From Comamonadaceae bacterium (lineage in GTDB: Bacteria > Pseudomonadota > Gammaproteobacteria > Burkholderiales > Burkholderiaceae_C), in assembly GCA_027483665.1 (NCBI GenBank), contig JAIXUC010000020.1:1-64000 (forward strand): DNA of 64,000 nucleotides, given 5' to 3'. Below the pieces are notes generated by a model. That model was not told the origin of the DNA, ran no database searches, and saw only the letters and a program-made list of their open reading frames with translations. Positions 46,201 to 54,568 of the stretch are shown piece by piece. Position 1 is the stretch's first letter; every line of letters starts with the position of its first letter. Both the position numbers and the translations under genes were made by a program.

Positions 46201-47474
46201 GCCACGTTGCTGAATCGCCCGCTGGCATCGAAGGTGTCCCAATGCTGCCAGTCTCCGCGCCAAGCCAACTTGAGCTGATCGACTCGGCCCTGCGGCGCCA
46301 GTTTGGCCAGCGTCGCTTGCAGTGCCGCATCGAGCGGGGCACGCGCGGCCAATTGCGCCAGTGCCCGCAGGTCCAGCGCATCGCCTTGCACTTCGCCTGT
46401 TGCAGTGCTGCGCGCCACCTCACCCGCCTGTCGCCAGCGCAAGTTACCGCCCGGCCAGCGCAGCCCGTCTGCTGTCGTGAACTGCAGGCCCGCGGTGGCG
46501 GCCTCGAATCCATCGGGCAAGCGATCAACGGAGAGTCGACCCTGCGCCTCGGCGAGGGCCAAAGCAGGCAAATCAGGACGCAAAACCACCGCCAGCTGCG
46601 CCAAAGCGAGATCGGCCGTCAGCGTGCTGATCTGGCCCCGTGCAAGCCCCAGCCACAAACGCAACGCACCTTGGCCTTGCTGTATTTGCACTGGCAAACG
46701 CGTTTGCTCGCGAACGACAGCCAAGTCAATTTGCGCAGCCTGCACGAACAGCTCGCCCTGCCAGTCCTGCCAGCGACCTGGCGACGCCGACAACAGCGGG
46801 CTTCGCACCACAGCCGCCGCCGACAACGCGCGCCCCCAACTCGAGGGCGGCATCGCTTGCAAGCTCAAGGCGTGGCGGCGTCCGTCATTGAGCAAACGCA
46901 AATCAACGGCGCCAAAGCGCAACTCGGGTGCGCCTACTTGCTCGTTGATGAAACGCACGGTCCCCCGAGTGATGCGCAGGCGGTCTTGTGAAAACACCCA
47001 GTCCGCCGCAGGGGTTTGCTCGGAAGTGCTGCGCGCCAACTCGATACCCGCGACAAACAAGCGACCTTGGGCGTCGAGGCGAACTTCCAAGTCGGGCGAG
47101 TCGATGTGCAGATCCGTCACGCCCAGGCGCAGCAGAGAGGCGACCGAGGCGGAAACTTTCACACTGGGCAGGCGCAAGGTCTCTCGGCCTTGTGTGTCAC
47201 GCAGGCTGACATCGGTGAGGGTGAAAACAGGCGATAGACCTGTGCTCTGCGCTCGTATTGCACCGATGCCCACCTGCACGCCCAGCAGGCGGGTCGCTTG
47301 GACTTCCAGCGTCGGGCGAAGTTCCCCGATGCGCGGCACAATCCAGACGTGCAACACCGCAAGCGCCAGCCCCATCAGCAGCCAGACACACACAGCAGCA
47401 GCCAAAGTCCACTTGGCCACGCTCGAGACGAGGCGTTGCCGCGACGTGGGAACAGGTGACAGGTCCAGTGACAT
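43221..47474 (-). CDS. yhdP: YhdP family AsmA-like protein
   Basis: Very large inner-membrane-anchored protein (1,417 residues) of the AsmA/TamB-like group. In E. coli, YhdP together with TamB and YdbH carries phospholipids towards the outer membrane. One helix near the N-terminus (residues 20-45) is followed by a long beta-rich periplasmic body. The C-terminal DUF3971/AsmA_2 region contains VNIEEGQFLKADPGIARLLG and a second hydrophobic end (GTASLVATVINPALGLGSFLAQLFL). A Pro/Arg-rich linker with repeated R-P-x-x-R units lies near residue 985. It diverges from glnE with 25 bases between start codons. Confidence 0.92.
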   Translation of the reverse strand: MSLDLSPVPTSRQRLVSSVAKWTLAAAVCVWLLMGLALAVLHVWIVPRIGELRPTLEVQATRLLGVQVGIGAIRAQSTGLSPVFTLTDVSLRDTQGRETLRLPSVKVSASVASLLRLGVTDLHIDSPDLEVRLDAQGRLFVAGIELARSTSEQTPAADWVFSQDRLRITRGTVRFINEQVGAPELRFGAVDLRLLNDGRRHALSLQAMPPSSWGRALSAAAVVRSPLLSASPGRWQDWQGELFVQAAQIDLAVVREQTRLPVQIQQGQGALRLWLGLARGQISTLTADLALAQLAVVLRPDLPALALAEAQGRLSVDRLPDGFEAATAGLQFTTADGLRWPGGNLRWRQAGEVARSTATGEVQGDALDLRALAQLAARAPLDAALQATLAKLAPQGRVDQLKLAWRGDWQHWDTFDASGRFSNVAWRTEGAWPAARGLSLDFRATQAGGNARLQIEQGALDLPGVFRQADIPLDSLLAQLRWQRTAQSTLLQIDQLDFANSDAAGSLSGSWQSAPAADRGVAPTQAPTPTSGRVAPGAVDLRGNLTRFNAAALPSYLPLAMNADARAYLEQAVVSGDVSDVSLRLRGDLMQFPFVDRSKGEFLVKAQVRNAEFAFAPQARAGLLWPRLTQAQARLVFEHERIEVRDITARLSGTGLAVSQGTARIPTVIANRVVEVDARAQGPLADALLVASTTPLSEMLYQALDEATGSGNADLRLQLNIPLADVDRTRVQGSLAFSGNDLQIAPQTPVLSRVRGSLSFTETGFNTTALQVRLLGGDARIDGGYRKTPPRGEPELLLRAQGVMSAEGLRAARDMGALSRLGARMAGSTSYNASFGLRQGHSELQINSSLVGMALNLPEPLNKPAAVALPLRFDNSLLSEQPTLPQRVRDRFQLDLGELVSLDYERELQGGVARVLRGTVAIGLEPGEEVQMPASGVAANLKFKRVDLDAWSVLLDDASPPAATTAGSPPGRAAERPPERSSERPTDRVAARVAARATAAAAPLLTYLPNIVALRAEEIAVSQRRLRQVVVGGSREGLLWRANVNAEELNGYVEYRQPAGSGVGLVFARLARLSLAPSQVSDVERLLGEQPSAIPALDLVVEDLELRGRRFGRVEVDAVNRGVAAVAATADSPRLPASREWRLNKLLVTLPEASLSATGNWAALGTPGAAPVSGAPAPERRRTVMNFKLDVSNSGALLERFGQPGVIRRGKGRMEGQVAWLGSPTALDTPSMTGRFNVNIEEGQFLKADPGIARLLGVLSLQSLPRRLALDFRDVFSEGFSFDFIRGDVQINQGVASTNNLQMKGVNAAVLMDGSADITRETQDLRVVVVPEINAGTASLVATVINPALGLGSFLAQLFLRRPLMEAATQEFRIDGSWLDPRVTKVERKAGVVEPNPGPPPAAPTQPATPAAPGASR

Positions 47475-47499
47475 GGGTGCGCGGCAGGTGTCAACGATT

Positions 47500-50211
47500 A
47501 TGACGGTGGGGGCGGATCATCCGCGCTTCATTCAGCGTCTGCGCAGGCGCTATGCAGGGCAACTACACCTGTTGCCCTCAGGACCGCCAACCCACCTCAG
47601 TATGGCCGCGGCACACGCGGCGCTTCTGCAAGAAGGCTTTGATACAGGCCAATCGCTGCGCATCACCCGGCAACTGGTTTTGGAACGTCTGGCGGTGCTC
47701 GATTGTGAACAGCAGGCACCGCTGCACGACATCACACGAGCCATGACCGAGCTGGCAGAGTTCGCGCTCGACACTGCGTGGCAAACCGTGCGCCAGCAGA
47801 TCGACGAGGCGCATGGGGCGCCGCGCAACGCCAGCGGCGCGCGCACCGGATTTTGGGTGGTGGGCATGGGCAAGCTCGGGGCACGCGAGCTCAACGTATC
47901 AAGCGACATCGACCTGATTTACGTGTACGAAGAGGACGGCCAGACCGAGGGCGGCAGCACGGGCCGCCAGTTGTCTGGCCATGAGTACTTTGCGCGGGTG
48001 GTGAAAGGCCTGCACACGCTGATCGGAGAGAGCACCGAGCACGGCCAAGTCTTTCGCATGGACTTGGCGCTGCGCCCCAACGGCAGCGCTGGCCCGCCCG
48101 CCATTTCTTTAGGCGCGCTGGAAGACTATCTGGTCGCCCAAGGGCGCGAGTGGGAACGCTTTGCCTGGCTGAAAAGCCGCGTGGTGGCTCCCCTGGACAG
48201 CAAGCCCGACGCGGGCGTGCAGGCCCTGCGAGGATTGGTTCTGCCGTTCGTGTTCAGGCGCTACCTTGACTACAACGTGTTTGATGCGCTGCGCGATTTG
48301 CACCGGCGCATCCGCAGCGACGCGGTGCGCCGCAGCGCAGGCCACCCCGAGCGTGCCAACGATGTGAAGCTGTCGCGCGGTGGCATTCGCGAAATCGAGT
48401 TCATCGTGCAACTGCTGCAGGTGGTGCGCGGCGGCCAATTTCCCGAGCTGCGCACACGCCCCACGCTGGATGCGCTGCAGCGCCTGGGGCGGGCACAACT
48501 CATGCCGACCGCCACGGCCGAAGCATTGGCCTTGGCCTACACGTTCTTGCGGCGCGTCGAACACCGCATTCAGTATCTGGATGACCAGCAAACGCACGTA
48601 CTACCCACCCACGATGACGATTTGGCCTGGATAGCGGGCACGATGGGATTTGCGGATACGCCCGGCTTTCTCTGCGAGCTTGATGCGCATCGCGAACTGG
48701 TGGCGCAAGAATTTGATCGGCTGCTGGGCACCAGCACGCCGGAATGCCGGGGCAAAGCGTGTCGCCCGATGCAGCCAACTTTCGACGCCAGCGAATGGCT
48801 GGTGGCTCTGCCCGCACCACTGCGAGAACGCCTGCGCGGCTGGCCCGAGCACCCGCGCGTGCTGGCACTGCGCGAAGACGCGAGCGCTCGCCTCATGCGC
48901 CTGGTGCAGCAAACCGGTGCCTGGGTCAACGCAGAACCCGAGGGAGGCAGCACGGGTTCTGGCTCTCGCATACAGGGGGCTCTGCGCTGGGCCGACTGGA
49001 TTGAGCCATTGCTGCGCCGCGACAGTTACCTGGCACTGCTGGTCGAGCGCCCCTGGGTCCACCAGCGCCTGCTGCAGTTGCTCGCCACAGCCCGCTGGCC
49101 CGCGCGTTATTTGCTGCGCCACCCGGGCGTGATTGATGAGCTCGCAGGCGTCAACCTGCTGGAGCAGCGCTTTCAGCCTGCAGCCCTGGAGGCCGAGCTT
49201 GAGCAGCGGCTGCGCGCGCTCCAATCCACCGCCGAGGCTGATGACGAAGCCTTGCTCAACCTGCTGCGCCGCGCCCACCACGCCGAGATGTTCCGCACGC
49301 TGGCGCGCGACGTCGAAGGCCGCCTGACGGTCGAAGAAGTGGCCGACGACCTGAGTGCCTTGGCCGACACCGTGCTGCGCGTGACCTGTCGCTGGTGTTG
49401 GCATCGACTGCGCCAGCGGCACCGCGATGAGCCGCTCATGGCGATCATCGGATACGGCAAGCTGGGCGGCAAAGAATTGGGGTACGGCAGCGACCTCGAC
49501 ATCGTCTTCGTCTACGACGACGAGGACGAATGCGCGCCCGAGGTCTACGCCGCTTTCGTGCGCAAGCTCATTGGCTGGCTCACCATCAAAACCAGCGAAG
49601 GTGACCTGTTCGAGATCGACACCGCCCTGCGACCCAACGGCGGCTCGGGCTTGTTGGTCACGCGCTTCTCAGCCTATGCCGACTACCAGCAGCAACGCGG
49701 CAGCAACACCGCCTGGACTTGGGAACACCAAGCCATGACGCGGGCCCGCTGCGTGTTGGGATCGGCTGATCTGGCACAGCGCTTCCAAGCCGTGCGAGAA
49801 GCGGTCATCACAGCGCCCCGCCAGGCCAACAAGTTGCGCGAAGAAATCATGGGCATGCGCCAGCGTTTGCGCGCGGCCCGGCCAGTGCCGGACGGCCAGT
49901 TCGACGTGAAGCACAGCCCCTGCGGCATGGTGGACGCCGAATTCGCCGTGCAGTGGCTGGTGCTGGCCCACGCAGCGCAACATCCGCCGCTGCGCGACAA
50001 CGTGGGCAACATCGCCCTGCTGCAGCGCGCCGAAGCCTGCGGCTTGTTGCCCCAGGGTGTGGGGCAAGCGGCTGCCAGCGCCTACCGCTCGCTGCGGCGC
50101 GTGCAGCACGCCGCGCGGCTCGATGAGCAGCCCACCCAAGTCGACAACAGCGCTTTGCAGGCCGAACGGGCGGCCATTGGCGCGCTGTGGCGTGCGGCCT
50201 TCGGTGATTGA
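47500..50211 (+). CDS. glnE: Glutamine synthetase adenylyltransferase/adenylyl-removing enzyme
   Basis: Bifunctional enzyme of 903 residues that attaches AMP to glutamine synthetase or removes it, depending on PII signals. Both nucleotidyltransferase domains are visible: GMGKLGARELNVSSDIDL (122-139) in the removing half and GYGKLGGKELGYGSDLDI near 651 in the adenylylating half, each followed by the helical GlnD-PII-UR-type domain. The ATG at 47500 is used; the frame extends far upstream through yhdP antisense without family sequence. A GTG at 47488 is possible. It is followed after nine bases by an aldehyde dehydrogenase gene. Confidence 0.95.
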   Translation: MTVGADHPRFIQRLRRRYAGQLHLLPSGPPTHLSMAAAHAALLQEGFDTGQSLRITRQLVLERLAVLDCEQQAPLHDITRAMTELAEFALDTAWQTVRQQIDEAHGAPRNASGARTGFWVVGMGKLGARELNVSSDIDLIYVYEEDGQTEGGSTGRQLSGHEYFARVVKGLHTLIGESTEHGQVFRMDLALRPNGSAGPPAISLGALEDYLVAQGREWERFAWLKSRVVAPLDSKPDAGVQALRGLVLPFVFRRYLDYNVFDALRDLHRRIRSDAVRRSAGHPERANDVKLSRGGIREIEFIVQLLQVVRGGQFPELRTRPTLDALQRLGRAQLMPTATAEALALAYTFLRRVEHRIQYLDDQQTHVLPTHDDDLAWIAGTMGFADTPGFLCELDAHRELVAQEFDRLLGTSTPECRGKACRPMQPTFDASEWLVALPAPLRERLRGWPEHPRVLALREDASARLMRLVQQTGAWVNAEPEGGSTGSGSRIQGALRWADWIEPLLRRDSYLALLVERPWVHQRLLQLLATARWPARYLLRHPGVIDELAGVNLLEQRFQPAALEAELEQRLRALQSTAEADDEALLNLLRRAHHAEMFRTLARDVEGRLTVEEVADDLSALADTVLRVTCRWCWHRLRQRHRDEPLMAIIGYGKLGGKELGYGSDLDIVFVYDDEDECAPEVYAAFVRKLIGWLTIKTSEGDLFEIDTALRPNGGSGLLVTRFSAYADYQQQRGSNTAWTWEHQAMTRARCVLGSADLAQRFQAVREAVITAPRQANKLREEIMGMRQRLRAARPVPDGQFDVKHSPCGMVDAEFAVQWLVLAHAAQHPPLRDNVGNIALLQRAEACGLLPQGVGQAAASAYRSLRRVQHAARLDEQPTQVDNSALQAERAAIGALWRAAFGD

Positions 50212-50220
50212 GCCCACACC

Positions 50221-51639
50221 ATGCAAGCAGACCCCCCCGTGCAAATCAGCGCCCTATTCGAGCAACTGCGCAGAGCCTCACGCGCAGACCCAGCGCCCAC
50301 GTTGGCCGAGCGCCAGGATCGACTGCAACGGTTACTGGCGTTGATCGACCGCCACGAAGCCGCCTTCACGCAGGCCATATCCCAGGACTTCAGCCATCGC
50401 AGCGCACACGAAACCCGCCTGGCTGAAACCTTGGTGGTGCGCAGCGCCATTCGCCACGCCCAGGCCCATCTCAAGGGCTGGATGCGCGTGCGGCGCATGC
50501 CCACCGCTCTGCACTTTTTGCCGGGCTACAACCGGCTGCAAAGCCAGCCGCTCGGCGTGGTGGGCATCGTGTCGCCGTGGAATTACCCGCTGCAGTTGGC
50601 CCTGTCGCCCGCTGTGGCTGCACTCGCCGCCGGCAACCGCGTGATGCTCAAGCCTTCCGAGCTGACACCGGCTTTCTCAGAGCGCTTGGCACTGGCCGTG
50701 CGAGAGCATTTCGCCTCCGACGAAATGGCGGTGGTGACGGGCGACGCGAGCGTTGCGCGTCAAGTGGTGCAACTGCCCCTCGACCATTTGTTCTTTACCG
50801 GCTCCACAGCCGTTGGGCGTCAAGTGGCCCTGGCTGCCGCAGCCAACCTCACCCCCGTCACGCTGGAACTGGGCGGGAAGTCTCCGGCCATCTTGGACGT
50901 CAGCGTGCGGCTGGTTGAGGCAGCACCCCGCCTGGCTTACGGCAAGCTGCTCAATGCCGGGCAGACCTGCGTTGCGCCAGACCACCTGCTGGTGCCACGC
51001 GGTCAATCCGAATCGGTGGCCAGCAGCTTGCGTGCGGCCATCGCAGCGCTCTACCCGACGCTGCGCGACAACCCGGACTACACCGCCATCATCAGCCCAG
51101 CTCATCAGGCCAGGTTGCAAGCCCTGCTGGACGACGCCTTGGCCAAGGGTGCGCGCGCCATCGTGGTGAACCTGGCCCAAGAAGACTTAGGGCCCACCCG
51201 CAAGATGGCGCCCACCTTGCTGCTGGGCGTGAAGCCCGACATGCGGGTGATGCAAGAAGAAATCTTCGGCCCGCTGTTGCCCATCGTGGAGTACGACCGG
51301 CCTGACGACGCCATCGCCATGGTCAATCAGGGCGAGCGGCCACTGGCTCTGTACTGGTTCGGCGAAAACCCCGCTGCGCGTGACCGGGTGTTGGCGCGCA
51401 CCATCAGCGGGGGGGTGACCATCAACGATTGCTTGTGGCACTTAGGCCAGGAAGACCAGCCCTTCGGCGGCGTGGGCGCCAGTGGGCAGGGCTCCTACCA
51501 CGGGGAGTGGGGCTTTCGCACTTTCAGCCACGACAAACCTGTGTTCTACCAAGCGCGCCTCGCAGGCACGGCTTGGTTGCGGCCGCCTTACGGCCAGCGC
51601 TTTGAGCAGCTGATGGCTTTGCTCAAACGCATAACTTGA
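50221..51639 (+). CDS. calB: Coniferyl-aldehyde-dehydrogenase-type ALDH (class 3)
   Basis: NAD(P)-dependent aldehyde dehydrogenase of 472 residues. The catalytic Glu216 is in TLELGGKSP and Cys250 in NAGQTCVAPD. VVGIVSPWNYPLQL and GSTAVGRQV bind the cofactor, and EEIFGPLLPIVEY is the closing motif. It lacks the long extensions of classes 1/2 and matches CalB-like enzymes, which oxidise coniferyl and other bulky aldehydes. It may be cotranscribed with glnE across a nine-base gap, though the two functions are unrelated. The specific aldehyde is not deducible. Confidence 0.88.
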   Translation: MQADPPVQISALFEQLRRASRADPAPTLAERQDRLQRLLALIDRHEAAFTQAISQDFSHRSAHETRLAETLVVRSAIRHAQAHLKGWMRVRRMPTALHFLPGYNRLQSQPLGVVGIVSPWNYPLQLALSPAVAALAAGNRVMLKPSELTPAFSERLALAVREHFASDEMAVVTGDASVARQVVQLPLDHLFFTGSTAVGRQVALAAAANLTPVTLELGGKSPAILDVSVRLVEAAPRLAYGKLLNAGQTCVAPDHLLVPRGQSESVASSLRAAIAALYPTLRDNPDYTAIISPAHQARLQALLDDALAKGARAIVVNLAQEDLGPTRKMAPTLLLGVKPDMRVMQEEIFGPLLPIVEYDRPDDAIAMVNQGERPLALYWFGENPAARDRVLARTISGGVTINDCLWHLGQEDQPFGGVGASGQGSYHGEWGFRTFSHDKPVFYQARLAGTAWLRPPYGQRFEQLMALLKRIT

Positions 51640-51665
51640 AGGGCGGAAGGGCGCGGGTACTGGTT

Positions 51666-52622
51666 TCAGTGCGTGAGCACTTGGCGGATGGTGGCTGCCA
51701 GCTCTTCGGCTGCGAACTTCGCTACATAGGCATCGGCACCGACGCTGCGCACATGGTCTTCGTTGGTGGTGCCCGAAAGCGAGGAATGGATGACCACAGG
51801 CAGGCCTTTGAATCGGGCGTCTTCTTTGATCTGCCGCGTGAGCGTGAAGCCGTCCATCTCGGGCATTTCCAGGTCCGTCAGTACCAGCGCCACCTTGTCC
51901 CCGATGCGCTGGCCCTCGCTTTCTGCGGCCAGTTGCAGCGACTGCAACTTGTCCCAACACTCTTTGCCTGACTTGGTCATGATGAAGGGAGCGCCCAAAG
52001 CGTGCAGTCCTTGCTCGATGAGCGAGCGTGCCACTGCCGAGTCGTCAGCCGCCAAGATGACCGTGCCGGCCTTGAGTTTGACCTTGGGGCCGATGGTTTT
52101 GGGGTCCACTTCGTTTTCTGGCGGCGGCATGACCTGGCGCAGGATGGATTCGACATCCAGGACTTGAGCCAAGCGCGTGTTGTTCACATCGCCGTCCAGA
52201 CGGGCGATGCTGGTGACCATGCTGGCCGCAGAGCTGCCCTCGGCCGACAGCACCTGCTTCCAGTCGAGGCGAACGATGTCTTCCACTGCTTCGACAGCGA
52301 AAGCTTGCGTCGTTCTGGCGAACTCGGTCACCAGCATGATGTTCAAACCTGTCTTGGGCGTACAGCCCACCACCGCAGGCAAGTCAATCACCGGGATGAT
52401 CTGGCCGCGCAGGTTGACCACACCCAGCATGTGCGCCGGAGACCCTGCCATGGCAGTAATGGCCGGCATGGCGACGATCTCGCGGATCTTGAAGACATTG
52501 ATGCCAAACAACTCGGAGCGCTCGCCTTGCGGGTCTCCGCCCAGCCGAAACAAAAGCAACTCGAATTGGTTGGAGCCGGTGAGGCTGCCTCGCTCTTGGC
52601 TGTCTCGCTGCGCGGTTTTCAT
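51666..52622 (-). CDS. cheV: Chemotaxis coupling protein CheV
   Basis: Couples chemoreceptors to CheA and carries its own receiver domain. The CheW domain (about 18-165) includes NVFKIREIVAM and LRGQIIPVIDLPAVVG. The receiver domain (about 187-318) has AADDSAVAR and phosphorylation site Asp250 in LVLTDLEMPEMDG, with Lys in VAKF. The 318-residue length is standard. No other chemotaxis or flagellar gene is in the window, so it is a stand-alone cheV. An inverted repeat 34-59 bases upstream of its start may be a control site. Confidence 0.94.
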   Translation of the reverse strand: MKTAQRDSQERGSLTGSNQFELLLFRLGGDPQGERSELFGINVFKIREIVAMPAITAMAGSPAHMLGVVNLRGQIIPVIDLPAVVGCTPKTGLNIMLVTEFARTTQAFAVEAVEDIVRLDWKQVLSAEGSSAASMVTSIARLDGDVNNTRLAQVLDVESILRQVMPPPENEVDPKTIGPKVKLKAGTVILAADDSAVARSLIEQGLHALGAPFIMTKSGKECWDKLQSLQLAAESEGQRIGDKVALVLTDLEMPEMDGFTLTRQIKEDARFKGLPVVIHSSLSGTTNEDHVRSVGADAYVAKFAAEELAATIRQVLTH

Positions 52623-52655
52623 AAATGTTCGCCGGTTGAGAAGGTCAAATTCATT

Positions 52656-52681
52656 CTAGGCTTGGGTCATGACGAGCCTAG
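52656..52681. promoter_or_regulatory. Inverted repeat upstream of cheV
   Basis: CTAGGCT (52656-52662) and AGCCTAG (52675-52681) are perfect inverted 7-base arms around 12 bases that include the palindrome GTCATGAC. It lies in the 188-base gap between cheV and the HiPIP gene and could bind a dimeric regulator of either gene. Confidence 0.3.
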
Positions 52682-52810
52682 GCGTCGGGTTTGCCCTGTG
52701 CTTTGACTGAGTAAAGTGCTCAAGTGTTGTGCCATTTCGCTGACCGAGTGCGGCGGTGCGGGGCAACATACTAAGGTTTTCAACAACTACGATCCATTGG
52801 AGTTCATCAC

Positions 52811-53116
52811 ATGACCGTTTCCCGCCGTGTATTCATGATGCAAGCTGCAGCAGCCAGCGGCGTATTGGCCAGCCAACAGGCACTGGCCCAGGTGAAATTG
52901 GAAGAGAACGACCCTCAAGCGGTGGCACTGGGCTACAAGCACGACAGCACCAAGGTCGACAACAAGAAGTACCCCAAGCACGCCGCCACGCAGTTGTGCA
53001 ACAACTGCCAGCTCTACCAGGGCAAGGCAGCGGACGCGTGGGGCGGCTGCCCGCTGTTTGGTGCCAAGCAAGTTGCCGGCAAGGGCTGGTGCAGCGCTTA
53101 CGTCAAGAAGGCCTGA
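52811..53116 (+). CDS. High-potential iron-sulfur protein
   Basis: Small periplasmic electron carrier with one [4Fe-4S] cluster. The 101-residue precursor has a twin-arginine signal (SRRVFMMQAAAASG), exported folded as expected for a cofactor protein. The mature part carries the four cluster cysteines at 63, 66, 80 and 94 in the HiPIP spacing CNNC, GGCPLFG and GWCSAYV. Such proteins feed electrons to photosynthetic reaction centres or terminal oxidases; no photosynthesis gene is visible, so a respiratory role is likelier. A terminator hairpin follows 45 bases after the stop. Confidence 0.94.
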   Translation: MTVSRRVFMMQAAAASGVLASQQALAQVKLEENDPQAVALGYKHDSTKVDNKKYPKHAATQLCNNCQLYQGKAADAWGGCPLFGAKQVAGKGWCSAYVKKA

Positions 53117-53161
53117 ACACGCTCTCTTGAAGCCAGCGGCCCTGTCGGCGCTGGCTGGAAC

Positions 53162-53199
53162 AAACCGCCTGGAGGATTGACTTCCTCAGGCGGTTTTTT
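53162..53199 (+). terminator. Intrinsic terminator after the HiPIP gene
   Basis: AAACCGCCTGGAGGA (from 53162) pairs with TCCTCAGGCGGTTT (ending in a six-T run at 53194-53199), with a single bulged G and a small loop. The right arm contains the stop codon and last three codons of the convergent TAXI gene, so the hairpin is partly coding for that gene. Confidence 0.85.
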
Positions 53200-54568
53200 C
53201 TTGAGGGGTGCCACGCAGCAAAGCGCTGCGAACCAGGGCGATGTGCTGGCGCAGGGCGTAGAGCTCATCGGTGTAGGACAAAGGCACGACGACCCGGCCC
53301 ACTTGACGCTCGACCTCGTCGAGCGCAGACAACAGCACGGGGGCGGGCTCCAAGCCCTCGGCCTGACGGTCTTCCAGATCGCGCAATTGCGCGTACCAGC
53401 GGAACACGCGGGAACGCACGCGAAACTCGTACAAGGGCGGCACGATGCGGCTCAGCGGCAACAACACCGCGACGATCAGCCCCAACACCAGCCACATGCG
53501 CTCGATGAGGTTGGCCACCCAGAACGGGAGGTAGCGCTGCAACAGGGGCGTGCCCGAACGCAGCGTGCGCTCGGCTTCGGGCCACAAAGGAAACTCGTTC
53601 AACTCGGCACTGGGAAACTGGCGCGCCCGGTTGAACCAACCCGCATCTCCGTGCAGCGCAACCGCTGCTTGTGAGAACAGCGTGCGGATGGCCGGGTGGG
53701 TGCCATCGCGCGCCAGCAAAGCGGTGGTGGGCGCCACCAGCCGGATGTCGCGCGGCGGCAAATCGGTTGCCAGGTTGACCACGCCGCGCGGCAACACCAC
53801 CGGCGTGAGGTAGGTGAACCTGCGCGCATAGGCCTCAGCCTGGGCAAAGTCCATCAACTGCACGCCCGGCGTTTGCAAAAGCATTTGCACCATGAGCGAC
53901 TGCGGTGCGGAAGCAAAGACCAGCGCGTCGATTTGCCCTTCCAAAAACGCCACGACCGCGGGGGTGGGTTCAAGCTGGCTCAACAGCCAGGTTTCAGGCT
54001 CGACTTGGTTGGCTTCGAGCAGGGTTCGCATGAGCGTGGGCACACCACTGCCTGCTGTTCCGATGTTGATGCGCAAACCGCGCACCTCGGTCAGGCCGCT
54101 CAACGACTGTCGGGATGGTTTTTGGGCTTGCAACGCCTCGGTTCTGTAGAAAAACCAGACCGGCTCCACGAACAAGCTGCCCAAAGAGCCGATGCGCGGG
54201 GTGAACATGCTGCCGTCGCCAGTGGCTGCCGAGTCTGAGTCATGGCTGCCGCCTTGTACAAACCCCAGGTCCACCTGGCCCGAGCGCAACAGCGCCAGGT
54301 TGGCAGATGATCCTTCGCTCGGGACCAGCTCCACTGTGATCCCGTGTTCTGCCAAGGCCGCTGCGTAACGCTGACCAAATGCATCGTAGGCGCTTTGCGC
54401 AGGGCCTGTGGCCAAGCGCACGCGCTGGGGAGGGTTAGGGTCCAGCCACCAGTAAGCCAACACCAACAGCAGCACCGCCAACAGCGCGACTGGCCCAGCC
54501 GAGATCAACAAGGCGCGCACGGAAACCAGCGACTGGCTGACTATGCGGGCCATCTTGGGGCGGGTCAT
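53186..54568 (-). CDS. TAXI-family TRAP-type solute-binding protein, membrane-anchored
   Basis: Binding protein of the TRAP-associated extracytoplasmic immunogenic family, 460 residues. A transmembrane helix at about 18-41 precedes the ligand domain with RLATGPAQSAYDAFG and LRINIGTAGSGVPTLMRTLL, which are TAXI signatures. Unlike soluble TAXI proteins it has a second helix near 355-375 (MWLVLGLIVAVLLPLSRIV) and a charged cytoplasmic tail of about 85 residues. No DctQ or DctM permease gene is nearby, so it may act as a sensor or scaffold rather than in transport (inference). Its ATG at 54568 overlaps the preceding hydrolase stop. Last gene of the long minus-strand unit. Confidence 0.88.
   Translation of the reverse strand: MTRPKMARIVSQSLVSVRALLISAGPVALLAVLLLVLAYWWLDPNPPQRVRLATGPAQSAYDAFGQRYAAALAEHGITVELVPSEGSSANLALLRSGQVDLGFVQGGSHDSDSAATGDGSMFTPRIGSLGSLFVEPVWFFYRTEALQAQKPSRQSLSGLTEVRGLRINIGTAGSGVPTLMRTLLEANQVEPETWLLSQLEPTPAVVAFLEGQIDALVFASAPQSLMVQMLLQTPGVQLMDFAQAEAYARRFTYLTPVVLPRGVVNLATDLPPRDIRLVAPTTALLARDGTHPAIRTLFSQAAVALHGDAGWFNRARQFPSAELNEFPLWPEAERTLRSGTPLLQRYLPFWVANLIERMWLVLGLIVAVLLPLSRIVPPLYEFRVRSRVFRWYAQLRDLEDRQAEGLEPAPVLLSALDEVERQVGRVVVPLSYTDELYALRQHIALVRSALLRGTPQEKTA

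Noticed and set aside
46303-47499. A 399-codon upstream extension of the glnE frame
   Set aside because: It lies antisense to yhdP and has no family sequence; GlnE is full length from 47500.
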